DNA of 14,328 nucleotides from CAZADA01 sp964636945 (GTDB lineage Bacteria; Pseudomonadota; Alphaproteobacteria; Caulobacterales; Maricaulaceae). The stretch lies in NCBI GenBank assembly GCA_964636945.1, contig CAZWVH010000069.1, forward strand, positions 1 through 14,328, given 5' to 3'. Below the pieces are notes generated by a model. It had not been told where the DNA came from, did not search any database, and saw only the letters and a list, made by a program, of their open reading frames with translations. The position numbers and the translations under genes are program-made. Of the stretch, positions 6,889-13,708 are shown piece after piece; position 1 is the stretch's first letter; every line of letters starts with the position of its first letter.

Positions 6889-7905
6889 ATGCCAGCACAA
6901 ACCATGATCCAGGCCCTCAATTCGGCCATTGATGTGAAACTCGACGCCGACCCTAGTGTCGTCCATTTTGGCGAAGACGCCGGCTATTTCGGCGGCGTGT
7001 TCGGCGTGACCCGCGGATTGCAGGACAAATATGGACTGGAACGCGTGTTCGATGCGCCGATTAATGAGGGCGCGATTGTCGCCATGGCCATGGGCCTGGC
7101 CGTCAACGGCATGCGTCCGATCGCGGAGATCCAATTTGCGGACTACATCTTTCCCGGCTTTGACCAAGTGGTCTCTGAGCTTTCGCGCATCCGCTATCGG
7201 TCAGCGGGGCAATACACCGCGCCGGTGGTGATCCGATCGCCCTGCGGCGGCGGCATTTACGGCGGTCAGACCCATTCCATGAGCCCGGAGGGATTTTTCA
7301 CGCACATTCCCGGTGTGGTCGTGGCGATGCCGTCCAATCCGTATGACGCCAAAGGGATGTTGATCTCCGCAGTGGAAAGTGATGATCCGGTGATCTTCTT
7401 CGAACCCAAGCGCCTTTATAATGGTCCTTTTGACGGCGATCCCCACAAACCGCAATCATCATGGGCCAAACATCCCAAAGGCGACGTTCCTGAAGGTCAC
7501 TACACCGTGCCGCTGGGTGTGGCGGAAATTGTTCGTCCCGGCTCGCAAGTCACCGTGATCGGTTATGGCACCATGGTCCACGTGGCGTTAGCCTCAGCCG
7601 AACTGGCGGGCGTCGACGCTGAAGTGATCGATTTGCGCACCTTGGTCCCCTACGACATGGAAACCATCCGCAATTCGGTAAACAAGACCGGCCGCTGCGT
7701 GGTGCTGCACGAAGCCCCGCGCACCTCGGGGTTCGGCGCCGAATTGATCGCGCAAATTCAAGAGGACTGCTTCTATGCGCTGGAAGCGCCGGTCGCGCGG
7801 GTCACCGGTTGGGACACGCCATATCCGCATGCCCATGAATGGAGTTATTTCCCCGGCCAAGAGCGCGTCATCCGCGCCCTGAAGTCTGTGACGGAGGCTG
7901 TGTGA
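6889..7905 (+). CDS. bkdA2: 2-oxoisovalerate dehydrogenase E1 beta subunit
   Basis: Predicted 338-aa beta subunit that, with BkdA1, forms the alpha2-beta2 E1 heterotetramer and completes the thiamine-diphosphate site. The ATG at 6889 is preceded by AAGAGGAG at good spacing; a longer frame reading back into bkdA1 is ignored. Seen: the N-terminal MIQALNSAID; the ThDP-contacting VVHFGEDAGYFGGVFGVTRG; RVFDAPINEGAIVAMAMGLA; EIQFADYIFPGFDQVVSE; the GGIYGGQTHSMSPEGFFTHIPG loop region; and a C-terminal transketolase-like domain with VIGYGTMVHVAL, DLRTLVPYD and VVLHEAPRTSGFGAELIA. The TGWDTPYPHAHEWSYFP ending is typical of the BCKDH branch. Length is standard. Its TGA overlaps the bkdB ATG by one base, implying translational coupling. 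Confidence 0.95.
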   Translation: MPAQTMIQALNSAIDVKLDADPSVVHFGEDAGYFGGVFGVTRGLQDKYGLERVFDAPINEGAIVAMAMGLAVNGMRPIAEIQFADYIFPGFDQVVSELSRIRYRSAGQYTAPVVIRSPCGGGIYGGQTHSMSPEGFFTHIPGVVVAMPSNPYDAKGMLISAVESDDPVIFFEPKRLYNGPFDGDPHKPQSSWAKHPKGDVPEGHYTVPLGVAEIVRPGSQVTVIGYGTMVHVALASAELAGVDAEVIDLRTLVPYDMETIRNSVNKTGRCVVLHEAPRTSGFGAELIAQIQEDCFYALEAPVARVTGWDTPYPHAHEWSYFPGQERVIRALKSVTEAV

Positions 7906-9209
7906 TGTCGGAATATCGCTTAAAAATGCCAGATGTCGGCGAGGGCGTTGTCGAAGCCGAGATCGTGGAATGGCGGGTCAAGCCCGGCGACACCATCGAA
8001 GAGGACCAGGACCTGGTGGATGTGATGACCGACAAGGCGACGGTGGAAATCCCCGCGCCGGTTGCCGGCAAGATTGTCAGCATTTATGGCGAACCGGGCG
8101 AGATGGTCGCTGTTGGTACCGAGATCGTCGTTATTGCCACGGAGGGCGGTGAATCGGCCGACGCAGCGACCAGCATTCCCGCGCCAACGGCGCCGGCCCC
8201 GAGCCCTGCGCCGACGCCAAGTCCGGCTCCAGCACCTCAAAGCTCAAACGGCGCCAGCGCTCCCGTCGCTGTGGCCGAACTCCCGGCCAGTGCGCCTCAA
8301 TCCACCGCCCTGCGGCCGGTGCCGACGGGCGGCAAAGCGCTGGCGTCTCCCGCGGTACGCCAAGCTGCGCGCGAAGCTGATGTGCCGCTGGACATTGTGC
8401 CCGGGTCCGGGCCGGCGGGACGTGTGACCCATCAAGACCTCCAAGACTTTCTGGCCTCCGGTGGTCGGTTGGCGGCCCATGGATCACGTTCAGGTTCTGC
8501 GGCGGCGCCACGCACGGGCGTGCGGGAAACCAAGGTCATCGGCCTGCGCCGTAAAATTTCGGAGAATATGCAACGCGCTTGGGCGATTCCGCATATCACC
8601 TATGCCGATGAGGTTGACGTCACTGCGCTTGAAGCCCTGCGCCAGGAACTCAACGCCACCAGGCGCGATGATCAGCCCAAACTCACGTTAATGCCGTTCT
8701 TGTGTTTGGCGCTCGTGAGGGCGCTGGATGAAGTGCCCCAGGCCAACGCCCACTACGATTCCGATGCCGGTACGCTCACCGAATATGACGGCGTGCATAT
8801 CGGCATCGCCACGGCGACCGACAAAGGCCTGATGGTGCCGGTACTGCGCCACGCTGAAGCCATGGACATTTGGCAGGCCGCCTCAGAGGTTAAACGTCTT
8901 GCTGAAGCTTGCCGCGACGGCGCCGCCGCGCGCGACGAGTTGTCGGGGTCGACGATCACAATCACCAGCCTGGGGGCCATTGGCGGAGTGATCACGACGC
9001 CCATCATTAATGCGCCAGAGACCGCCATCATCGGAGTTAACAAGATGACCGAGCGCCCGGCCTTTGATGATGCAGGCCGTGTGGTGCCGCGTCTGTTTAT
9101 GAACTTGTCCTCAAGCTTTGATCACCGGATTGTGGATGGCTATGACGCCGCGCGGCTGATCCAACGTCTACGCGGGCTTTTGGAACAGCCAGCCACTATC
9201 TTCATGTGA
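7905..9209 (+). CDS. bkdB: Lipoamide acyltransferase E2 of the BCKDH complex
   Basis: Predicted 434-aa E2 core that transfers branched acyl groups from its lipoyl arm to CoA. The ATG at 7905 overlaps the bkdA2 stop, with GGAGG just upstream. Domains: a lipoyl domain at about residues 1-80 with the lipoylated lysine K44 in DVMTDKATVEIPAP; a flexible Pro/Ala linker at about 85-125 with repeated PAP/SPAP units; a peripheral-subunit-binding domain at about 146-181 (SPAVRQAAREADVPLD, then GPAGRVTHQDLQDFL) that would bind E1 and E3; and a catalytic CAT-like domain at about 208-434 ending in SSSFDHRIVDGYDAARLI, with H407 and D411 as the catalytic pair. A single lipoyl domain fits BCKDH-type E2. The next gene starts 7 bp later. 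All key residues are present. Substrate class is inferred from the E1 genes. Confidence 0.95.
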   Translation: MSEYRLKMPDVGEGVVEAEIVEWRVKPGDTIEEDQDLVDVMTDKATVEIPAPVAGKIVSIYGEPGEMVAVGTEIVVIATEGGESADAATSIPAPTAPAPSPAPTPSPAPAPQSSNGASAPVAVAELPASAPQSTALRPVPTGGKALASPAVRQAAREADVPLDIVPGSGPAGRVTHQDLQDFLASGGRLAAHGSRSGSAAAPRTGVRETKVIGLRRKISENMQRAWAIPHITYADEVDVTALEALRQELNATRRDDQPKLTLMPFLCLALVRALDEVPQANAHYDSDAGTLTEYDGVHIGIATATDKGLMVPVLRHAEAMDIWQAASEVKRLAEACRDGAAARDELSGSTITITSLGAIGGVITTPIINAPETAIIGVNKMTERPAFDDAGRVVPRLFMNLSSSFDHRIVDGYDAARLIQRLRGLLEQPATIFM

Positions 9210-9216
9210 GGCGGAA

Positions 9217-9720
9217 ATGCCAAATGACGAGCAGATGCAGAAAAGCCGACTGGAGCACGAATTATCGGCCTTAAGGCTCTTTGTCCCGGCGTTGCTGCTG
9301 GGCGCGGTGTTCGTGTACGGCATTCTCGGTCTTCTGTTTTCTGAAGCCGGCCCGATCACCTGGTCGCCGACGCGATTATTGCTGTCCCTGGACGTTGCGT
9401 TCCTTGTGATCACGCCGATCGTGTTCTCGGTTTGGCGCTCGTTGAGGCGATCCACATGGACCGGACGGATCTTCACTGAGCTGCACGTTTTGGCGCTGGT
9501 GATCCATGTGCTCCCCGCCGCGTGGGGTCTGGTGGGCTATTGGTTCGATCGCGCGCCGCTACTCCAGGATATGAGCGGGCATGCGGCAATGTCGCTGAGC
9601 TTGTTTTTGGCCGTCGGCCTGGCCACCGTTTGTGTCTTTCTTCTTGTCCAGCTGTTTGAGAAGAGCTTTGAATTCATGCGCCATGCGGTTGCCGGACGCA
9701 TGAAAGCTAGCGAAAGTTGA
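9217..9720 (+). CDS. Unrecognised four-helix membrane protein inside the bkd operon
   Basis: Predicted 167-aa integral membrane protein that I do not recognise. The ATG at 9217 has GAGGCGG close upstream; an in-frame ATG at 9235 is an alternative. It begins with a charged cytosolic segment (MPNDEQMQKSRLEHEL), then four hydrophobic spans at about 20-42, 52-73, 86-109 and 123-147, joined by short loops. An Arg-rich loop (WRSLRRSTWTGR) between helices 2 and 3 suggests a cytosolic side. The tail carries basic and acidic residues (EKSFEFMRHAVAGRMKASES). His90 and His97 sit in helix 3. It lies 7 bp after bkdB and 5 bp before the E3 gene, on the same strand, so it is almost certainly co-transcribed with the dehydrogenase genes. 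Such operons normally run E1-E1-E2-E3 without a membrane gene. It could be a transport, anchoring or sensory partner, but nothing in the sequence decides this. Confidence 0.85.
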   Translation: MPNDEQMQKSRLEHELSALRLFVPALLLGAVFVYGILGLLFSEAGPITWSPTRLLLSLDVAFLVITPIVFSVWRSLRRSTWTGRIFTELHVLALVIHVLPAAWGLVGYWFDRAPLLQDMSGHAAMSLSLFLAVGLATVCVFLLVQLFEKSFEFMRHAVAGRMKASES

Positions 9721-9725
9721 TCCCC

Positions 9726-11156
9726 ATGACCCAATCGCGCACCTGCCAAGTTCTCGTTGTCGGCGGCGGTCCCGGCGGCTATCCCGCCGCCATTCGCGCC
9801 GGTCAGCTGGGCCTCGACACCATTATCGTGGAGGCCGATCGTCTTGGCGGCACCTGCCTTATTCGCGGATGCATCCCGTCGAAAGCCATCATTCACGCGG
9901 CTGGCAAGGTCGAGGCCATGACCAAGCACGCCAATGGCGCGGGCGATATGGGCATTTCTTTGAACACTGCGCCCAGCGTCGACATGGGTAAGCTGGTTGA
10001 ATGGAAAGAGGGGATTGTCGACAAATTGTCGGGCGGAGTGGGCGGCTTGCTTAAGGCCGCCAAGGTCGAGGCTATCCATGGCTGGGCCACCTTCAAGGAC
10101 GCAAAAACCTGCGTGGTCGAAACCAAGGACGGACCGGTGGAGATCACGGCGCAGAATGTGATCCTCGCCAATGGGTCGGTGGAGACCGAACTGCCCTTCA
10201 TGCCGTTTGACGGCGATGTGGTGATCTCCTCGCGCGATGCTCTAAACCTGCAGCAGGTCCCAAAGCATTTTGTGGTGGTGGGCGCAGGCTATATCGGCGT
10301 AGAGCTTGGGACCGCATTCGCCAAGCTGGGGTCCAAAGTCACTTTCGTGGAGATGAGCGACGCCATTATCCCCGGCTTTGATGGCGAACTGACCAAACCC
10401 GTGGCGGCCTGGCTGAAAAAGCACGGCGTCGATGTGCATCTGAACGCCAAGGCCAAAGGCGTGGGGCGGGAAGGCAACGCCACGCACTTGGACTATGATG
10501 ACGCCGACGGAAACACCCAGTCGATCCAGGCCGACAAAATCCTGGTCGCCGTTGGCCGCAAGCCCTGCGTAGACGGATGGGGCCTTGACAACATGGGCCT
10601 TGATCGCGACGGCCCGTTTATCAAAGTCGACGACCAATGCCGGACGGGCATGCGTGGGGTCTACGCCATTGGCGATCTTGTGGGTGAGCCCTTGCTCGCG
10701 CATAAGGCCACCGCCCAAGGCGAAATGGTGGCCGAGATCATCGCCGGTGAAAAGCGCAGCTTTGACAAGCGCGCCATCGCCGCCGTGTGTTTCACGGAAC
10801 CAGAAATTGTGGGCGTGGGCCTGTCACCCAAGGAGGCTGAAGCCAAGGGTGAGGACGTGATTGTGGGCAGGTTTCCGATGGCCGCCTCGGGTCGCGCTTT
10901 GTCCATGGAGGCTGGTGAAGATCGCGGTTTTGTTCGGGTGACTGCGCGCAAATAAGACCATGTGGTGCTTGGCATTCACGCGGTGGGCGCTCATGTGGCC
11001 GAGCTGTCGGGCGAGTTTGCGTTGGCGATCGAAATGGGCGCCGTGCTTGAAGACATTGCCGGCACGATCCACGTGCATCCCACGCTCACCGAGAGCTTCG
11101 CCGAAAGTGCGCTCGCCGCTCTCGGCCATCCCATCCATATCGCCGCGGGACGGTAA
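9726..11156 (+). pseudogene. lpdV: Dihydrolipoyl dehydrogenase (E3), interrupted by in-frame TAA
   Basis: E3 reoxidises dihydrolipoyl-E2 using FAD and NAD+. From the ATG at 9726 (preferred over a TTG at 9717) the frame gives 409 residues and then TAA at 10953-10955. Seen before the stop: FAD motif GGGPGG (13-18), the redox disulfide in GGTCLIRGCIPSK (Cys44, Cys49), the NAD-binding VVVGAGYIGVELGTAFAKLG, and the second FAD motif GVYAIGDLVGEPLLAHKA. The chain stops at FVRVTARK. In the same frame, with no indel, the next 66 codons encode the rest of the dimerisation domain (DHVVLGIHAVGAHVAELSGE, then IHVHPTLTESFAESALAALG) to a TAA at 11154. This tail holds the catalytic His-Glu pair in HPTLTE (451 and 456 if one residue replaces the stop). 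The 409-residue product should therefore be inactive. A GTG at 10962 could restart translation of the tail but has no ribosome binding site. Recent nonsense mutation or sequence error are the likeliest explanations. Confidence 0.88.
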
Positions 11157-11159
11157 GCG

Positions 11160-11531
11160 TTAATTGATCGTCGGACCTTCGGGCGGCGCCATAGTGACCA
11201 TCATGCCAATCACCTCATGCACGGTGAGGGTGAAGACCCCGCCGCCTTCTTGGGTCCACGTTTCGTAACCGGAAGCAAAGGCTTCATCGACGGATGCATT
11301 CTCGCCCACCTAGCGATCCACGCTTTTATTCAACGCGTCACGATCGAATGGCATGTGTCCGAAGCGGCCGTAGAATCCCGGGGCGTATTCCTGCGCGCCC
11401 CCCACGCTGATATGGACCACTTGCCCATTGCCATAGGTCTCGATGCGCCCAACGGTGAGATGGGCGGTGGGCGGGGCGTCCTTGATGGTCCAAATTTGCC
11501 CCACCTTCAGTTCAATTGGCGCTTGCGCCAT
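11160..11531 (-). pseudogene. Small hypothetical gene interrupted by in-frame TAG
   Basis: On the minus strand the ATG at 11531 has an excellent AAGGAG site upstream and encodes 73 residues (MAQAPIELKVGQIWTIKD ... HMPFDRDALNKSVDR) before TAG at 11310-11312. The same frame then continues for 49 well-formed codons (VGENASVDEAFASGYETW, TQEGGGVFTLTVHEVIGMM, then VTMAPPEGPTIN) to a TAA at 11160. The continuation matches the composition and periodicity of the first part, and its end packs 3 bp from the end of the E3 gene. The intact protein would be 123 residues, soluble, with no signal peptide. The N-terminal part has a beta-rich look (VGQIWTIKDAPPTAHLTVGRIE, VVHISVGG) and the C-terminal part resembles small alphaproteobacterial hypothetical proteins. 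I cannot name a family. TGG (Trp) to TAG is one plausible single-base origin of the stop. Confidence 0.65.
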
Positions 11532-11666
11532 GCTCGCTCCTTCATCCCCAAATGCCGTTGCGCGGAGAAATCATCCGCATAAACGCAAACGCGAATCGGT
11601 CATCATCAAGAGAGGCTAGGCGTGTGCGCGAGAAGGGGCAAGCTACCGTGTGGAGTTTGTGCGAGC

Positions 11667-12014
11667 CTAGGTCGGCTCGCCGTTTAGACCCACCATTGCA
11701 GCCAGTTGGTCCAAATAGGCTTTCCATGCCGCCGCGCCTTGAGGAGTGAGGGCGTAGGTCGTTAAGGGGCGCCGGTTCTCAAACCGCTTTTCCACCGCCA
11801 CATAGCCTGCGTCTTCAAGCTTACGCATGTGAACTGAGAGGTTCCCGTCCGTGGTTTTCAATGCCCGCTTAAGTGAGACAAAGTCCGCCTTACCCGCCCC
11901 TGCGATATAGGCCATGGCCGCCAATCTGATCTTGCCGTGAATCACATCATCCAAGGCGGAAAGATCGAAATCCTGCGGTGTTGCGTTGTCGTCACCTTCG
12001 TTCTCGACACTCAC
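11667..12014 (-). CDS. Winged-helix transcriptional regulator (HTH_27/MarR-like)
   Basis: Predicted 115-aa cytosolic DNA-binding protein of the winged-helix type often annotated PF13601. Seen: an acidic N-terminal arm (about 1-18); LDDVIHGKIRLAAMAYIAG (helix 1); ADFVSLKRALKTTDGNLSVHMRKLEDAGYV, where TDGNLSVHMRKLE is the recognition helix signature; a wing with EKRFENRRPLTTYALT; and a C-terminal dimerisation helix (GAAAWKAYLDQLAAM). It starts with GTG at 12014, whose last two bases are shared with the TGA of the upstream membrane-protein gene (GTGA overlap), and AAAGGCGG lies upstream. The pair is therefore translationally coupled. The inverted repeat at 12681-12701 over the shared promoter is the natural candidate for its own operator, implying autoregulation. 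Regulators of this kind commonly accompany a small membrane protein; the signal is unknown. Confidence 0.88.
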   Translation of the reverse strand: MSVENEGDDNATPQDFDLSALDDVIHGKIRLAAMAYIAGAGKADFVSLKRALKTTDGNLSVHMRKLEDAGYVAVEKRFENRRPLTTYALTPQGAAAWKAYLDQLAAMVGLNGEPT

Positions 12015-12661
12015 GCGGCCGCCTTTCTCGCCACCGCCATCATGATCAGCCCGGGCAGGACGGATACGAATGGCAAGGCAAGTCCAAAGATGAGCACCTG
12101 TTCAGCGCTTCCGAGCGTGGCAACCATGGCCGCAGACGCCATAAAACTCAGCACGCCAAACAAGGCCTGCCCCTTAAAGCCCGCCGCAAAGGCCGTTGTG
12201 GAGTAAGCGACGCCATAGACCGCAAACAGCACCGCCATCAACGCGCCCCAGGTTTCGCCAGTGTTTGCGGGCGACCAATCGAAAATGTCGGAAGCGAACG
12301 CCCCGGCGAACACGATGAAGATCGAGAATCCTGCTGCGCCCCAAGCGGCGCTGGCCACTTTGTTGGCAAAGCTCTGCGCGCCGGGCGCACGCGAGACCGC
12401 ATTGCTCAACCAAAGCGAACCCAATATCCCGATGGGCAAGGGAATGAGGAAAAGGCTGTTAAGCAGCCAATTTGGCAATGTGATCGCTTCGGTGATCGCT
12501 GCGTATAGGATCAATGGAGGAGGTGTGTAAATTGCTCCCCAAAGCACACCAAATCCACCGCCGACAAGGGGGGTGCGGCGTCCCGCGTCAGCGAGCTCGC
12601 GCAAGTAGGAGAGCTGTTGCTCAGCATCAGGCGCATTGGAGGCTGAATGGGTCGTTGTCAT
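12011..12661 (-). CDS. Polytopic membrane protein paired with winged-helix regulator
   Basis: Predicted 216-aa inner-membrane protein. The start is set at the ATG at 12661 (MTTTHSASNAPDAEQQLSYL); the frame extends back to a TTG that lies inside the operator and is unlikely. After a cytosolic N terminus with LSYLRELADAGRRTPLVGG come about six hydrophobic spans: GFGVLWGAIYTPPPLILYAA, a span with LLNSLFLIPLPIGILG, AAWGAAGFSIFIVFAGAFA, ALMAVLFAVYGVAYSTTAFA, ALFGVLSFMASAAMVATLG and LIFGLALPFVSVLPGLIMMA. It ends in a short basic tail. There is no cysteine-rich or ATP-binding motif. Similar proteins with the YLRELAxxGRR...GGxFGxLWG opening occur beside HTH_27 regulators in alphaproteobacteria, from memory. 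It shares a promoter with, and overlaps, the regulator gene. Possibly a stress or membrane-state component; function unknown. Confidence 0.82.
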   Translation of the reverse strand: MTTTHSASNAPDAEQQLSYLRELADAGRRTPLVGGGFGVLWGAIYTPPPLILYAAITEAITLPNWLLNSLFLIPLPIGILGSLWLSNAVSRAPGAQSFANKVASAAWGAAGFSIFIVFAGAFASDIFDWSPANTGETWGALMAVLFAVYGVAYSTTAFAAGFKGQALFGVLSFMASAAMVATLGSAEQVLIFGLALPFVSVLPGLIMMAVARKAAA

Positions 12662-12680
12662 GGCGCGGCTTTCTTTCAAA

Positions 12681-12701
12681 TAACTTTGAACGACAAAGTT
12701 A
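12681..12701. promoter_or_regulatory. Candidate operator TAACTTTG-N5-CAAAGTTA
   Basis: A perfect 8-bp inverted repeat with a 5-nt spacer (AACGA), total 21 bp, lies between the -10 element and the ATG of the leftward membrane-protein/regulator pair and overlaps the predicted -10. Its size and symmetry suit a dimeric winged-helix repressor, most simply the regulator encoded by the same pair. Confidence 0.6.
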
Positions 12702-12723
12702 CATGTTGAATTGTCTGTGTCAA
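12696..12723 (-). promoter_or_regulatory. Promoter of the membrane protein/winged-helix pair
   Basis: On the minus strand a perfect TTGACA -35 (12718-12723) is followed by 16 bp and then TAACTT (12696-12701) as a weak -10. The -10 falls inside the 8-bp inverted repeat, so repressor binding would block polymerase. The start codon is 35 nt beyond the -10. Confidence 0.5.
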
Positions 12724-12820
12724 GGGAGTGCCTTTCGGTCGCAACTTATGTTTTAAGTATTCTCGGCGGCGACGTAGGGATGTGCTGGAATAGGTGTGCA
12801 GCGTTAGTGTGGGATGTGAC

Positions 12821-13441
12821 GTGAAGAAAACTATCGTCTTAACAAGTCTATTGAGTGCACTGGCAGGAGCGCCGGTATACGCTCAAGATTTCCAACCCCC
12901 GCCGTATCGATTTCAAGCGAGTCTGGTCGAATCGCAGCCTCATGTCATTGATATTACGTACCAAAATCGTTCACAAGTGAGCCATTGTCTCTTGGCGTCC
13001 GACATCGACTCCCAACTCGATAATGATGATTTTGCGGTGGTCAGCGCGGATGGCGAGGTTGCCTATTATACGGGTGAGATTGCGCTGCCCACGCCAAACT
13101 CACGGCTTAATGGGCCGTTCTTCGTCCTGCTTCCCAACGACAAAATAGAAACGCGGATTGATCTGGCCGCACATTATGAGATGGAGCGTGACCAGTCCTA
13201 TACGGTCAATTACTTCATGGCGGTCATCGACTGCCGGGGATTGATCGTGGATAAAATTGGCTCGCCGTACCCTAACTTGCTGCGCGGCTTGTTCGAAGAC
13301 AACGACAATGATCTTGGCGCCATCATGACTTGGCTCGGCACCCATTACGAAAATTGGGTCAATGGCGGATTTATTGCACGCATGACACCGCTCTCGGTCC
13401 CTGCCGGCGAACCAAAGCCCCGTCGCTCTTCACTATTCTAA
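12821..13441 (+). CDS. Secreted protein resembling the N-terminal domain of M35 peptidases
   Basis: Predicted 206-aa exported protein. The GTG at 12821 is chosen because it yields a standard signal peptide (MKKTIVLTSLLSALAGAP, cleavage near VYA|Q); a GTG at 12794 would add nine unlikely residues. The mature part reads as a beta-sandwich. The run ITYQNRSQVSHCLLASDIDS, then DDFAVVSADGEVAYYTGEIALPTP, FVLLPNDKIETRIDLAAHYEM and SYTVNYFMAVIDC follows the order of the deuterolysin/M35 N-terminal region (asymmetric N-terms with DGxxxxYxG, a ...L.PG-like turn, a DLxxxY helix, and YTV.Y). No HExxH zinc motif is present and the chain ends after a short Trp/Asn-rich helical segment, so there is no protease domain. 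Cys in SHCLL and in IDCRG could pair. GC is a little lower than in neighbouring genes. The resemblance is from memory and moderate; it may be a binding or inhibitor protein. Confidence 0.7.
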   Translation: MKKTIVLTSLLSALAGAPVYAQDFQPPPYRFQASLVESQPHVIDITYQNRSQVSHCLLASDIDSQLDNDDFAVVSADGEVAYYTGEIALPTPNSRLNGPFFVLLPNDKIETRIDLAAHYEMERDQSYTVNYFMAVIDCRGLIVDKIGSPYPNLLRGLFEDNDNDLGAIMTWLGTHYENWVNGGFIARMTPLSVPAGEPKPRRSSLF

Positions 13442-13489
13442 GCTTAATCGGTCTGGACCAGCGCTTGGGGCTGCTGGCGCACATTGGCT

Positions 13490-13708
13490 CTAGGTGCGAA
13501 CCTGCAATTGAAACAGATCTTCCACCTGACAGCGCAGCACCGCCGCAAGCCGGAGCGCCAGGATCGTGGACGGGATAAACACTCCGTTCTCCACCGTGTT
13601 GATGGTTTTGCGGCTCACCCGTGTTAGGGCTGCAAGCTCAGCTTGAGTCATGCCGGCTGCTTTTCGGTGCTCCTTGAGCCGGTTGGCCAGCTCGGGATGG
13701 TCAGGCAT
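13490..13708 (-). CDS. Short XRE-family HTH regulator (YozG-like)
   Basis: Predicted 72-aa cytosolic regulator made of almost nothing but an HTH_3 (Cro/CI-type) domain. NRLKEHRKAAGMTQAELAAL forms helices 1-2, TRVSRKTINTVENGVFIPST holds the recognition helix, and LRLAAVLRCQVEDLFQL closes the fold; this is the layout of the short YozG/YgzD-like regulators. The ATG at 13708 overlaps the end of the upstream membrane gene by 8 bp; an ATG at 13735 would add nine residues, and neither has a clear ribosome binding site, so translation is probably coupled. Two GTAAC-N6-GTNAC repeats over the shared promoter are likely its target. In this class the regulator usually controls a co-encoded small membrane protein; the inducing signal is unknown. 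It converges with the secreted-protein gene, leaving a 48-bp gap. Confidence 0.9.
   Translation of the reverse strand: MPDHPELANRLKEHRKAAGMTQAELAALTRVSRKTINTVENGVFIPSTILALRLAAVLRCQVEDLFQLQVRT

Noticed and set aside
5901..6929. A 342-codon minus-strand frame across bkdA1
   Set aside because: Antisense shadow of bkdA1; product is Pro/Arg/Cys-rich and without family resemblance.
10960..11163. ATG-started frame right after the E3 stop codon
   Set aside because: It is the +1 frame relative to the E3 tail and reads as nonsense (MWCLAFTRWALMW); the meaningful continuation is in the original E3 frame.
10953..11312. Stop-codon reassignment or programmed readthrough as the explanation for both interrupted genes
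   Set aside because: Other genes in the window use TAA, TAG and TGA as normal terminators and no stimulatory structure or leaky context is apparent at either site.
11978..12508. A 176-codon plus-strand frame opposite the six-helix membrane protein
   Set aside because: Antisense shadow, rich in Arg/His/Gln; the minus-strand product has coherent membrane spans and overlaps a regulator gene with a GTGA junction.
13442..13489. GGTCTGGACC small inverted repeat in the convergent gap
   Set aside because: Only 4-bp arms with a 2-nt centre; cannot be distinguished from chance.
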